Origin: JANPPS01 sp965246835
GTDB lineage: Bacteria > Pseudomonadota > Alphaproteobacteria > Acetobacterales > Acetobacteraceae
Assembly: GCA_965246835.1 (NCBI GenBank)
Contig: CBDFFQ010000001.1
Location: 1,922,001-1,986,000 of the forward strand
Direction: 5' to 3'
DNA: 64,000 nucleotides
Part shown: positions 42,325 through 51,047 of the stretch, piece after piece
Layout: every line of letters starts with the position of its first letter
How positions within the stretch are numbered: the stretch's first letter is position 1
Translations under genes and position numbers: made by a program
Notes under the pieces: generated by a model
What the model saw: the letters and a program-made list of their open reading frames with translations, nothing else
Databases searched by the model: none
Told to the model about the DNA's origin: nothing

Positions 42325-42816
42325 TCAGTGAGTGGGATCGAGGGGATGGCCGTCGACGAGGACGGAAGCGGCGTCGAGCAGAACGAAGGCGATGCGGCAC
42401 CAGGCGCCGGTTCGATTGACCCAGGCATGAATTGTGCCGCGCTGGACGACGACCTGGCCGGCGGTGACCGTCGTGACGTGGCCATCATCGAGCTCGAGGC
42501 CGATCTCGCCGGAGAGGACGATGCCGTAGTCGAGCGAGCGGGTGCGGTGCATGGGAGAGCGGGCGCCCGGCGCGATGTCGACCATGCGGAGCACGCTGCC
42601 GCCGGGCAGCGCGAGGCCGATTTGGCGGATGGCTGCGTCCCGGGGGTCCATCAGGTCGGCGGGGGCGGTATCGCTGGTCCAGAGCAGGGCGAAGCGGGCA
42701 TCGCCGGTGGGTACTTGGGCTGTCGGGATTGTGTCGTCGCGTGTGATGATCGCGCGGCCGGCCTCATCGTGGCCGGTGACGACGCGGCGGACGCCAGGCG
42801 GGCTGGGCAGGGTCAT
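42325..42816 (-). CDS. Cupin-domain protein of the aromatic cluster
   Basis: A 163-residue single cupin. The metal-site pattern is partly visible as APGARSPMHRTRSLDYGIVLSGEIGLELDDG, and the second box as VVQRGTIHAWVNRTG. It overlaps the dioxygenase stop/start by one base and is 6 bp from the hydrolase, so it is in the operon. Relatives are small ring-modifying or isomerising enzymes, or sensors; the reaction is unknown. Confidence 0.82.
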   Translation of the reverse strand: MTLPSPPGVRRVVTGHDEAGRAIITRDDTIPTAQVPTGDARFALLWTSDTAPADLMDPRDAAIRQIGLALPGGSVLRMVDIAPGARSPMHRTRSLDYGIVLSGEIGLELDDGHVTTVTAGQVVVQRGTIHAWVNRTGAWCRIAFVLLDAASVLVDGHPLDPTH

Positions 42817-43826
42817 CAGACGAACATCGTGGTTTCGGCGCGCTTGCGGGCGATCTCGTGGTCCTCGGCGTAGCGGGGGGCCGGGAAGCTCTCGAACATC
42901 GAGTGGGGCATGGTCACGTTCTTGTAGAAGGACAGCCCCCCCTGCTCCACCGTCCAGCCGACCGTCTGCCAGTCAGGTTCCTGGTTGCGGTAGCCGCCGG
43001 CGTTCAGCTCGATGCGGAGGCCGCTGGGCTCGCGGCAGTAGAGGTAGTCCTGCTCGCCGACGCCGTGGCGGCCGGGGCCGAACTCGACGGGGGCGCCGTT
43101 GTCCATCAGGACGTCGGCGGCGCGGCGCAACTCCTCGCGCTGTTCGGTCCAAAACGCGATGTGGTTGACGCGGCCGGCGTTCCCCGGGAGGTCGGGGACG
43201 AGGCCAAGGTCGTGGCCACGCTCGCCGGTGGTGGTGGTGGCGAAGATGATCTTCGAAGGATCGTCGTCGGCCGTGATGTATTCCATCCAGCGGTGGCCGA
43301 GAATGTCGCGGTAGAACTCGGCATCGGCACGAATGTCGGTGGTGTTGACGGTCAGGTGGTCGATGCAGCGGGCGGCGACGCCGCGCGGGACGTAGCGCTG
43401 GGGGCGGCTGGGGTAGCCGGAGCGCATCGAGGGGGGAGCCTCGTAGCGCTCGACGTCCCAGAAGATCTCGTTGAGGTGGCCGCCGGGGCCGCGGTAGCGG
43501 TAGGCACGGCCGCGGCCGAAGGCGGGGGGGACCCAGCCTTCACCGTCCCCCTGGCCGCGGCCCGTGGCCTTGATGCGGCGCACCGCTTCTTCGAGTTGCT
43601 CGGGGCCATAGGCGCGCCAGCCGATGTGGGAGAGGGCGGGACCATCGCCCTCGATGAGTTGGAGGCTATGGCGGAAGCTCTCGCCCCAGCCGCGGAGGTA
43701 GGCTGAGCCCGGGGCCTCGCCCGACGGCTCGAGGCCGATGACGTCGCGGTAGAACCTGAGGGATTCAGCGGGCTTATGGGTGACGACGGCGAAGTGGGCG
43801 AGCTGGGAGACGAGCCGGTTGAGCAT
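42816..43826 (-). CDS. VOC-family extradiol (catechol 2,3-type) dioxygenase
   Basis: A 336-residue type I extradiol dioxygenase with two VOC domains. Iron ligands are seen as CIDHLTVNTTD (His), GRVNHIAFW (His) and LRIELNAGG (Glu), all in the C-terminal domain as expected. The N-terminal domain keeps LAHFAVVTHKPAESLRFYRDVIGL. It would open a catechol ring next to the hydroxyls (meta cleavage). It is the central enzyme of the 41-46 kb operon. Confidence 0.92.
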   Translation of the reverse strand: MLNRLVSQLAHFAVVTHKPAESLRFYRDVIGLEPSGEAPGSAYLRGWGESFRHSLQLIEGDGPALSHIGWRAYGPEQLEEAVRRIKATGRGQGDGEGWVPPAFGRGRAYRYRGPGGHLNEIFWDVERYEAPPSMRSGYPSRPQRYVPRGVAARCIDHLTVNTTDIRADAEFYRDILGHRWMEYITADDDPSKIIFATTTTGERGHDLGLVPDLPGNAGRVNHIAFWTEQREELRRAADVLMDNGAPVEFGPGRHGVGEQDYLYCREPSGLRIELNAGGYRNQEPDWQTVGWTVEQGGLSFYKNVTMPHSMFESFPAPRYAEDHEIARKRAETTMFV

Positions 43827-43836
43827 GGGGGCGCCT

Positions 43837-45012
43837 TCAGGTGGAGTGCGACGGGATAAGGACGGTGCGGGCGGCCCAGAGCGGTGCGAGCACGGCGGGG
43901 ACGACCATGGCGAGGAGGAACCAGCCGAACAGCCCGATGGCGCCCATCAGCCCGGCGGTGCCGCCGATGGCGAGGATGGCGAGCGGGCTGAGGAACTCGC
44001 CGAGGAAGACGCTGGCGGTGAAGCCGCCGGTGCCGCGGCCACGGCTTTCGATCGGAAGGAGCGCCATGGCCCAGTTGATGAGGCCAACCAGCAGCAAGCC
44101 GCAGCCGAGGCCGTTGATGGAGCCGCCGATGAGCACGCCCTGCTGCGAGGTGGCGGCGGAGACCATGACCAGGCCGGCGCCGGCGCAACCGAAGCCGGCC
44201 GCGAAGGTGCCGGCGAAGCCGAAGCGCATCAGGGGCCGGAACAGGAAGGAGCCGACGAAGACCGCTCCCTGGGTTGCGGCCGCGACAGCGCCGATCGCGG
44301 ATGGGGCCGTGATGCCGAGCAGGTTCAGGACGAAGCCCGCCTGGATGGGCATAACCAGCAGCGCGGCACCGGTGACGACGGCGAAAGGATAGGCCGCGCC
44401 AAGCACGCGCCAGGGCAGCCGGAGCGTCTGATGGCGATGCCCGGTGACCAGCGGCTCCCACAGCAGCCAGGCGGCGAGAGGGAGAAGGACGAAGCTCGAA
44501 GCATACATCAGGAAGGGGGCGCGCCACCCCAGCTCGCCCAGGGCACCGCCGAGACCGAAGAAGATCATGGCGGCCAGGGAGGCGGCGGCACCTTGCAAAG
44601 CGAGCCATTTGCAGCGGGCCGGGCCGTCGAAGCAGTCGCCGATCAGGGTGGTGGCCGACGTCATGATGACGGCCTCGGTGACGCCGAGAAGGGCGCGGGA
44701 GGCGATGATGGCGTCGAGCGAGCCAAGCCACATGGGCAGAGTGCCGACGACGCCATATAGCGCGAGACCGATCAGCAGCGGCAGGCGCCGGCCGAGCCGG
44801 TCGGTCATGATGCCGGCGAAGGGCGCGAAGACGGCGATCACGAGGGCGGGAATCGCCATCATGACCGGCGCCTTCACCGCCACCCCGGGGGTTGCCGCGA
44901 ACTCGCGCTGGATGTCGGGCAGCACAGGACCCAGAAGCACCGCGCCCAGCACCGGAAGCGTGCTGCACACGAGCAACAGGGCGCCTTGGCGCCAGGTGGC
45001 GGTCCGGGTCAC
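43837..45012 (-). CDS. MFS transporter (aromatic compound uptake or efflux)
   Basis: A 391-residue major facilitator with 12 helices; the loop 2-3 motif appears as PFAGIMTDRLGRRLPLLIG. No substrate-specific motif is obvious. It lies 5 bp after the MetA-type outer-membrane protein gene and 10 bp before the dioxygenase gene, so it is cotranscribed and probably carries the pathway substrate. Confidence 0.9.
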   Translation of the reverse strand: MTRTATWRQGALLLVCSTLPVLGAVLLGPVLPDIQREFAATPGVAVKAPVMMAIPALVIAVFAPFAGIMTDRLGRRLPLLIGLALYGVVGTLPMWLGSLDAIIASRALLGVTEAVIMTSATTLIGDCFDGPARCKWLALQGAAASLAAMIFFGLGGALGELGWRAPFLMYASSFVLLPLAAWLLWEPLVTGHRHQTLRLPWRVLGAAYPFAVVTGAALLVMPIQAGFVLNLLGITAPSAIGAVAAATQGAVFVGSFLFRPLMRFGFAGTFAAGFGCAGAGLVMVSAATSQQGVLIGGSINGLGCGLLLVGLINWAMALLPIESRGRGTGGFTASVFLGEFLSPLAILAIGGTAGLMGAIGLFGWFLLAMVVPAVLAPLWAARTVLIPSHST

Positions 45013-45017
45013 GGCGC

Positions 45018-45956
45018 TTATTCCACCGGCTTGGGCGGTGGGCCCATCACATAGAGGGGGATGGCCACGTTCAACCAGGCGGTGCTGCCCTTGGTCGTGT
45101 TCCGGGCGAGGACGCCGACCTGGTAGTTGAGGTTGAAGTTGACGGGACGGCCGAGCATGGCGGTCTCGTACGTGATGGACGGGCCGACGGTCAGGTATTC
45201 GGACCGGTTGCCGCCGGGTGGGACGCCGAACGGCCCGGTGTCGTTGGCGATCTGTTTGAAGTAACCGCCGACAGCCCCGATCTTGAGGTCGCGCGTCAGA
45301 TTCCAGCCCGCCTGGAAATCGAGCGCGTAGACTGTTCCGGACTGGTATTTGGTGGTGGCGTTGCGCTGGTTCAGGAGCAGCCGCTGGCTCACACCGATGT
45401 CGAGACCGACCGGGTTGTCGTAGCGCAGCGACAGGACGGGAATGACCGAACTGTGTCCGGTGGCGACGCTGAACTTCCGGGCGTCATAGGGGCCGGTGTT
45501 CAACGCGACGTCGATCCCGCCCGCCACGAAAAGATTGTCCGTCAGCCGCCACTTGGTGATGAAGGGCGACACCGTGATGTTGGCCAAGCCGAACGTGCTG
45601 GCCTTGTGGCCGAAGAACGATGTGTTCAGGCCGACGGCCGGCAGCACGATCTGCGAATACAGCCGGCCGTGGCCCGGCAGCTCGAACGGGTAGCTGAGCA
45701 GGACACGGGTGGTGCCGACATAGGCGTCGGACTTGAACGGGATCGGCAGCTTCTTGCCATCGTTGCCATAAAGGCCGTCGGCGTGGCTGTAGGATAGCTG
45801 CTCGAGCACGAACACGCCGGGAACGGGCGGGAAGCCCGCATTGTTGGTGCCGGCAGCCCCGACGGGGTAGTTGATGAGGCCGTTCTCGGCTGCCTGGGCT
45901 GACCCGAGCGCGAAGGCTCCTGCGCATGCGGCCGCGATGATCGTTCTGAATGTCAT
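45018..45956 (-). CDS. MetA-pathway outer-membrane protein (phenol degradation 'meta' family)
   Basis: A 312-residue exported beta-barrel-like protein of the Phenol_MetA_deg family. Signal peptide MTFRTIIAAACAGAFALGSAQA, then GLINYPVGAAGTNNAGFPPVPGVFV and regularly alternating aromatic strands to the end (TAWLNVAIPLYVMG). Members are encoded in meta-cleavage and toluene/phenol clusters and are thought to help hydrophobic substrate pass the outer membrane. First gene of the operon; its promoter faces that of the LysR gene. Confidence 0.88.
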   Translation of the reverse strand: MTFRTIIAAACAGAFALGSAQAAENGLINYPVGAAGTNNAGFPPVPGVFVLEQLSYSHADGLYGNDGKKLPIPFKSDAYVGTTRVLLSYPFELPGHGRLYSQIVLPAVGLNTSFFGHKASTFGLANITVSPFITKWRLTDNLFVAGGIDVALNTGPYDARKFSVATGHSSVIPVLSLRYDNPVGLDIGVSQRLLLNQRNATTKYQSGTVYALDFQAGWNLTRDLKIGAVGGYFKQIANDTGPFGVPPGGNRSEYLTVGPSITYETAMLGRPVNFNLNYQVGVLARNTTKGSTAWLNVAIPLYVMGPPPKPVE

Positions 45957-46094
45957 ACGTCGTCTCCCCTGCGGCCCGGCGCCTCTCGGGGCGCTTTCGT
46001 CTGCCGTCAGCTACCGCTACAGGGAAAGTGATCCATTCTGAAAATGATTTGTTTCTATGTTGATTTATCGCTTTCGTGGATGCATTGAACGCGG
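45957..46094. promoter_or_regulatory. Divergent control region between MetA-type operon and LysR gene
   Basis: A 138-bp gap with a marked AT-rich core (about 46025-46075) in GC-rich DNA, between divergent starts. This is the usual place for a LysR T-N11-A operator and both promoters; I can see several candidate T-N11-A pairs but none that is clearly best. Confidence 0.5.
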
Positions 46095-47009
46095 ATGCGA
46101 TTCAAAGGCCTCGATCTGAACCTGCTGGTCGCGCTGAATGCCTTGCTCGAGGAGCGGAGCGTGACGGCGGCGGCCCGGCGGATGCACCTGAGCCAGCCGG
46201 CGATGAGCTCGGCGCTGGGGCGGCTGCGGCATACTTTGGGGGACGAGCTGTTGGTGCCGTTCGGCAAGCGGATGGTGCCGACGGCGCATGCGGAGCAACT
46301 GCACCGGTCGGTCCGTGCGCTGCTGCTGCAGATCGACCAGGTGGTATCGCTCTCGACGGTGTTCGAACCGGCGACGTCCCGGCGGCAGTTCCGGGTGGGT
46401 GCATCGGATTACATCATCGAGGTGCTGATGGGGCCGGTGATCCGGCATCTGGCGGCAGCGGCGCCGGGGGTGGAGATCGTCGTGGTCAGCCCCTCGGTCG
46501 CGATGGGGCAGGCGCTGATGCGCGGGGAGATCGACGCGATCATCACGCCGCGTTCGTATCTGTTCGAGGGGCACCCGGCGGAGCTGCTGTTCGAGGATCG
46601 GCACGTGCTGGTGGGGTGGAGCGGGAACCCATTGATGGCGGGCCCGATCAGCGAAGAGGCGTTCTTCGCCGCCGGGCACGTCGCAGCGGAGTTCGGGGCG
46701 GACCGGGTGCCGGCGTTCGCGGAGCAGCAGATGGGGCGGCTGAAGCAGGTGCGCCGGATCGAGGTGGTGCTGCCGTCGTTCACATCGGTGGCGGCGGCGC
46801 TGATCGGGACGATGCGTCTGGCGCTGATGCACGAGCGCCTGGCGGTGGCGCAGGCGCGATATTTGCCGCTGACGACCGGGCCGATCCCGATCGCGTTCCC
46901 GAAATTCGAGGAATTCCTGCAGTTCCACAGCACGCGAGAGCGGGATGCGGGGCTGACGTGGCTGCGGGGGCTGATCGTGGGCACGGCCCAGGGTTTATCC
47001 ATCACGTGA
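46095..47009 (+). CDS. LysR-family regulator (NodD/NahR-like) of the aromatic cluster
   Basis: A 304-residue LysR regulator: DLNLLVALNALLEERSVTAAARRMHLSQPAMSSALGRLR is the helix-turn-helix, and RQFRVGASDYIIEVLMGPVI starts the effector domain, as in the NodD/NahR/LinR group that senses flavonoids, salicylate or other aromatics. Divergent from the MetA-type operon and upstream of the FAD hydroxylase gene, it most likely activates both in response to the pathway substrate. Confidence 0.9.
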   Translation: MRFKGLDLNLLVALNALLEERSVTAAARRMHLSQPAMSSALGRLRHTLGDELLVPFGKRMVPTAHAEQLHRSVRALLLQIDQVVSLSTVFEPATSRRQFRVGASDYIIEVLMGPVIRHLAAAAPGVEIVVVSPSVAMGQALMRGEIDAIITPRSYLFEGHPAELLFEDRHVLVGWSGNPLMAGPISEEAFFAAGHVAAEFGADRVPAFAEQQMGRLKQVRRIEVVLPSFTSVAAALIGTMRLALMHERLAVAQARYLPLTTGPIPIAFPKFEEFLQFHSTRERDAGLTWLRGLIVGTAQGLSIT

Positions 47010-47084
47010 ATATCGAACCATCGACGGAAACGATTTTTCAAATGGATGCAAGTCCCCTACGCCTCGGCTGAGGAGGCTGCTCGA

Positions 47085-47155
47085 TGCGGCCCGATCTGTA
47101 AGACGGCCGCTGAGTGCGGCCCGATCTTTAAGAGGGCCGCTGAGTGCGGCCCGAG
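47085..47155. repeat. 30-bp tandem repeat, 2.4 copies, with internal hairpins
   Basis: Units at 47085-47114 and 47115-47144 differ at two bases, and a third begins at 47145 (TGCGGCCCGAG). Each junction holds GGCCGC-TGAGT-GCGGCC, a 6-bp hairpin. The array ends ~10 bp before the GTG start of the FAD monooxygenase, so it lies in its leader. The period is a multiple of three but the region is not clearly coding. Confidence 0.7.
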
Positions 47156-47166
47156 GGGGGGGCTTC

Positions 47167-48294
47167 GTGATCAACCAGACCCGACCGATCTTGGTCGTCG
47201 GCGGCGGCATCGGCGGCATGGCCGCCGCGATCCTGCTGCGGCGGATGGGTGTGCCCGTGCACCTGGTGGAGCTGGATCCGGATTGGCGCGTGTATGGCGC
47301 TGGGATCAGCATCACCGGGCCGACGTATCGGGCGCTGGGCCGGCTGGGGCTGCTGGATGACGTGCAGCGGTTCGGGTTCGATTCCACCAAGGGGATCCGT
47401 ATCCATACGGCGGCGGGGGTCGCGGTGGCGGACGTACCGACGGTAGCGGTGGCGCCGGGGCTGCCGAGCGGGGGTGGGATCATGCGGCCGGTACTGCATC
47501 GGTTGATGCGGGAGCGGACGCAGGACGCCGGGGTGGAGGTGCGGCTGGGCGTCAGCGTCGAGGCGCTGTCGGACGATGGCGAGGCGGTGGCGGTGGGCTT
47601 CACCGACGGGACGCAGGGATCGTATCAGGCGGTGATCGGGGCGGATGGGGCGCGCTCGGCGCTGCGAACCAGGTTGTTTCCGGATGCGCCGGTCCCTCGA
47701 TACACCGGGCAGTATTGCTGGCGGGTGAACGTGGCGCGGGATGCGGCGGTGGACCAGCCGCACTTCTACATGGGCGGCCAGGTGACGGCCGGGCTGATGC
47801 CGGTGTCGGCGGACGCGATGTATCTTTGGCTGTTGCAGCCGGAGGCCGAGAGGGTTCGACTGGCGGATGCGATGCTGCCGCGCCGGCTGGCGGGGATCAT
47901 GGCGCCGTTCGGGGGGGTGCTGGGGGCCATCAGGGATGGGCTGGACGAGCGGTCGGAGATCACCGTGCGGCCACTGGAGGCGATGCTGCTGCCCCGGCCC
48001 TGGTACCGGGGCCGGGTGCTGCTGATCGGGGATGCCGCGCATCCGACGACGCCGCATCTCGCCTCGGGGGCGGGGATCGCGGTGGAGGATGCTCTGGTGC
48101 TGGCGGAGGAGCTGGGGGGCGCTGGCCGGGTCTTGGACGCGTTCGAGCGGTTTATGGAGCGGCGGTTCGAGCGGGCGCGGATGGTGGTGGAGCGGTCGGT
48201 CGAAATCGGCGCGCTGCAACAGGCGCACGGGTCCCCGGAGCAGTTGAAGGCGTTGATGTCGACGGCGGAAGCAGCCTTGCGCGAGGACATATAG
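47167..48294 (+). CDS. FAD-dependent aromatic hydroxylase (monooxygenase)
   Basis: A 375-residue group A flavoprotein hydroxylase. FAD-binding GGGIGGMAAAILLRRMG at the start, the DG-type motif VIGADGARSALR in the middle, and GRVLLIGDAAHPTTPHLASGAGIAVEDALVL at the C-terminal third are all present. It adds a hydroxyl to an aromatic ring using NAD(P)H and O2. Start is GTG 47167, preceded by a G-rich stretch that can act as ribosome site. Only 2 bp separate it from the fumarylacetoacetate-hydrolase-family gene. Confidence 0.9.
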   Translation: MINQTRPILVVGGGIGGMAAAILLRRMGVPVHLVELDPDWRVYGAGISITGPTYRALGRLGLLDDVQRFGFDSTKGIRIHTAAGVAVADVPTVAVAPGLPSGGGIMRPVLHRLMRERTQDAGVEVRLGVSVEALSDDGEAVAVGFTDGTQGSYQAVIGADGARSALRTRLFPDAPVPRYTGQYCWRVNVARDAAVDQPHFYMGGQVTAGLMPVSADAMYLWLLQPEAERVRLADAMLPRRLAGIMAPFGGVLGAIRDGLDERSEITVRPLEAMLLPRPWYRGRVLLIGDAAHPTTPHLASGAGIAVEDALVLAEELGGAGRVLDAFERFMERRFERARMVVERSVEIGALQQAHGSPEQLKALMSTAEAALREDI

Positions 48295-48296
48295 CC

Positions 48297-49298
48297 ATGA
48301 AGCTGGCGACGATCCGCAACGGGCACCCCGATGGGCGGCTGGTGCTGGTGAGCCGGGATTTGTCCCGTGCGTGCGACGCGCATGACATCGCGGGGACCTT
48401 GCAGGAGGCGCTGGAGCGGTGGGCGGTCGTGGCGCCGGCGCTGGAGCGGCGGGCGGCGGCGCTGGAGGCGGCCCACGAGCCCGGCGGCGTCGTGTCGACC
48501 GCTTTCGTGCCGAGCGAGTGCCTGGCCCCCCTGCCGCGGGCCTGGCAGTGGCTGGATGGCTCGGCGTTCCCGTCGCATGGGGCGCTGATGCAGGTCGCGT
48601 TCGGACTCGCGCCGATCGAGAGCGCGGCACCGCTGATGTATCAGGGTATGTCGCACGAGTTCCTGGCCGGGCACGAGGACGTGCAGTTCCCCAGCGAGGC
48701 CGACGGGATCGACTTCGAGGGAGAGTTCGGCGTGCTGACGGATGCGGTGCCGATGGGCACGGCAGAGGCAGCGGCGGGGGCGCATATCCGGCTGGTGGTG
48801 CTGATCAACGACTGGTCATTGCGGCGGATCGCGCCGATCGAGATGAAGACGGGGTTCGGGTGGATCCAGGCCAAGCCGGCGTGCAGCGTCGCACCGGTGG
48901 CGGTGACGCCGGACGAGCTGGGGGATGCGTGGGCCCACGGGCGGGTGCATGCCGTGCTGGCAGTGGACCGGGGCGGGGAGAGCTTCGGGCGGGCGTTCGG
49001 GGGGGCGATGGAGGTCGGGTTCCCGGCCCTGGTCGCGCATGCGGCGGCCACGCGGCGGCTGTGCGCGGGGACGATCATCGGGTCGGGCACGGTGTCGAAC
49101 GAGGATCACCGGGTGGTGGGATCGAGCTGCATCAGCGAGCGGCGGGCGGCGGAGCTGGTGGACCATGGCGCACCGCGCACGCCGTTCCTGCGGTTCGGCG
49201 AGGCGGTGCGGATGGAGGTGACGGACGCGGCGGGGCGGTCGGTGTTCGGCGCCATCGACCAGCGTGTGGTCAGGCTTGGCGGAGACGTTGGGTCGTGA
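48297..49298 (+). CDS. Fumarylacetoacetate hydrolase family protein
   Basis: A 333-residue enzyme. Metal-binding acidic residues lie in SEADGIDFEGEFGVLTDAV, followed by VVLINDWSLRRIAP, and GTIIGSGTVSNEDH near the C terminus. The N-terminal ~75 residues form a separate cap as in FahA-like proteins. It may hydrolyse or decarboxylate a ring-cleavage product. In operon with the FAD hydroxylase; its end overlaps the convergent EthD gene by 29 bp. Confidence 0.88.
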   Translation: MKLATIRNGHPDGRLVLVSRDLSRACDAHDIAGTLQEALERWAVVAPALERRAAALEAAHEPGGVVSTAFVPSECLAPLPRAWQWLDGSAFPSHGALMQVAFGLAPIESAAPLMYQGMSHEFLAGHEDVQFPSEADGIDFEGEFGVLTDAVPMGTAEAAAGAHIRLVVLINDWSLRRIAPIEMKTGFGWIQAKPACSVAPVAVTPDELGDAWAHGRVHAVLAVDRGGESFGRAFGGAMEVGFPALVAHAAATRRLCAGTIIGSGTVSNEDHRVVGSSCISERRAAELVDHGAPRTPFLRFGEAVRMEVTDAAGRSVFGAIDQRVVRLGGDVGS

Positions 49299-49947
49299 AC
49301 TCCTCGACGGTAACGAAGAAGCAGCCGGCGGGGTCGATGTGAGCGGCCAGCGTTTGCAGCATGGCTTCGTGCAGGGGTTGGGGGTCGGCGCCGGGCACGA
49401 GCCAGATGGCGTCGATGCCGTCGTAGGGAAGCGGCGCGGGTCCGGGCATGGCGCCGGTTTCGTTCGCGACCCAGCGACGGACGGAGGGATGCGCGGCGGG
49501 TCGGGCAGCTGGCCAGGCCTGCTGGAAGCTTGCGGGGTTGAGGCCGGGCGGGACGCTCCAGAACAAGAACGCCTTGTGAGGGGTGGCCTGCCCTTCCTTG
49601 ACGGTGGTTTCGACAGCGAAGCAGCGGCGGACGGTTTCGAGATCCACGAACCGGGGCTCGTCGGGCTGCAGCACGGATCGGTAGTAGGGGGTCGCGACCG
49701 AGGCGCGTGCGGCGTCAGGGGTATCGAACCAGACCTCGGTCACGAAGTCCCGTTCCACGCCGGGCTGGACGCCGCCCGGAGGGTAGGCGCCGTCGCGGAC
49801 GTGGTTCTGGACGTAGCCGGTGGGCATCGGCCCGGCGTCGGGCGGTGGGGCTGTGACCATGGGGCCGTGCACGTGGCGCAGATGGTGCGACAGCCCGGCG
49901 CGGGTCATGCCGGGACGGCGGCGACCGGTGATGATGAGCTTGACCAT
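49270..49947 (-). CDS. EthD-domain protein
   Basis: A 225-residue protein with two ferredoxin-like alpha+beta repeats. The first, MVKLIITGRRRPGMTRAGLSHHLRHVHGPMV...YVQNHV, is a typical EthD/dimeric barrel pattern; the second begins HKAFLFWSVPPGLNPASF. EthD proteins accompany cytochrome P450 or oxygenase systems for aromatic ethers. ATG 49947 is used since the conserved strand begins there. It is divergent from the epimerase-carotenoid oxygenase pair. Confidence 0.82.
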   Translation of the reverse strand: MVKLIITGRRRPGMTRAGLSHHLRHVHGPMVTAPPPDAGPMPTGYVQNHVRDGAYPPGGVQPGVERDFVTEVWFDTPDAARASVATPYYRSVLQPDEPRFVDLETVRRCFAVETTVKEGQATPHKAFLFWSVPPGLNPASFQQAWPAARPAAHPSVRRWVANETGAMPGPAPLPYDGIDAIWLVPGADPQPLHEAMLQTLAAHIDPAGCFFVTVEEFTTQRLRQA

Positions 49948-50039
49948 GCTGGTCTTGTCCTCCCTGTGTGGCGCCGTTCTGGGGCGGTTGCGGGCCGATA
50001 CCAAATCCAATGGTGTGATGCGATGCATCCAGCGGGCCG

Positions 50040-51047
50040 ATGATGCGCGCGCCAGCGTCTTCCATTCTGGTCACCGGGGCGGCGGGGTTCGTGGGGCGTG
50101 GATTGGTGGCGCGGCTTCTGGCGCTGCCGGATGCGCCGGAGCTGGTGCTGGTGGATACCGGCGGGCTCGAAGATTGGGCCGGCCGCCCCGGTGTGACGTG
50201 CGTCCTGGGCAGCATCGCGGATCGGGCGGTGCTGGGGGCGGCACTGGGGACGGCACTGGGCACGGCGCGGGGGCAGCGGCCCAGGGTGGTGTTTCATCTG
50301 GCGAGCGTGCCGGGGGGCCTGGCCGAGCGGGACTATGCGCTGGGGCGGGCAGTGAACCTGGATGGGACCGCCGCGCTGCTGGAGCTGCTGGCCGGGACGC
50401 GGGGTGCCGAGACGCAGGGTGCCGGGCCGCCGCCTGTGCTGGTATTCGCCAGCTCGATCGCGGTGTTTGGCGGGAATCTGCCCGATCCCGTGCACGAGGA
50501 CCAGCCAGCCGCGCCGCTGCTGTCCTATGGCGCGCAGAAGCTGATAGGCGAGGTGATGGTCGCCGATTTCGCGCGGCGGGGGTGGGTGGATGGGCGATCG
50601 CTGCGGCTGCCGGGGATCATCACGCGGCCGCCGGGTGCGGGGGGGGCGATCTCGATCTTCCTGAGCGATCTGGTGCGGGAGCTGCCGCTCGGACGCGAGG
50701 TCGTGGTGCCGATGTCGCCGCGGGCCACGACATGGCTGATGTCGCGGGCCTGCGCGGTCGACAACCTACTGCATGCCGCCGGTATGACGGGGGTGCTGCC
50801 GGCCTCGCGCGTGTGGACGCCGCCGCCGCTCTGCGTGGGCATGGCGGCGTTCGTCGCGGCAATCGGCGCGCATGCCGGGCGGGACGTCTCGCACCTGGTG
50901 CGGTACGCGCCCTCCCCAGCCATCGAGGCGGCGTTCGGCGCCTCGCCGCCGTTGATCTCGCCCAACAGCCGAGCGGCAGGGTTCCGCAATGACTTAAGCC
51001 TCGCCGAGCTGATCCAGAACGCCCAACCCGAGGACACGCTGCCATGA
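50040..51047 (+). CDS. NAD-dependent epimerase/dehydratase (extended SDR)
   Basis: A 335-residue extended short-chain dehydrogenase similar in pattern to D-erythronate dehydrogenase (DenD). NAD motif TGAAGFVGRGLVARLL, HLASVPGG after strand 4, active-site Ser in VFASSIAVFGG and the YxxxK pair in YGAQKLIGE. Two ATG codons (50040, 50043) are possible. Overlaps the carotenoid oxygenase start by 4 nt (ATGA), so the two proteins probably act on one substrate. Confidence 0.87.
   Translation: MMRAPASSILVTGAAGFVGRGLVARLLALPDAPELVLVDTGGLEDWAGRPGVTCVLGSIADRAVLGAALGTALGTARGQRPRVVFHLASVPGGLAERDYALGRAVNLDGTAALLELLAGTRGAETQGAGPPPVLVFASSIAVFGGNLPDPVHEDQPAAPLLSYGAQKLIGEVMVADFARRGWVDGRSLRLPGIITRPPGAGGAISIFLSDLVRELPLGREVVVPMSPRATTWLMSRACAVDNLLHAAGMTGVLPASRVWTPPPLCVGMAAFVAAIGAHAGRDVSHLVRYAPSPAIEAAFGASPPLISPNSRAAGFRNDLSLAELIQNAQPEDTLP

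Noticed and set aside
41275..42873. 532-codon plus-strand frame across hydrolase and cupin genes
   Set aside because: Ala/Gly/Val/Asp-rich shadow crossing two well-supported minus-strand genes.
43352..44968. 538-codon minus-strand frame overlapping the dioxygenase and MFS genes
   Set aside because: Arg/Pro/Ser-rich out-of-frame reading of both genes on the same strand.
47085..47155. Possible CRISPR array
   Set aside because: Repeats are directly adjacent with no spacers and only 2.4 copies; it is a plain tandem repeat.
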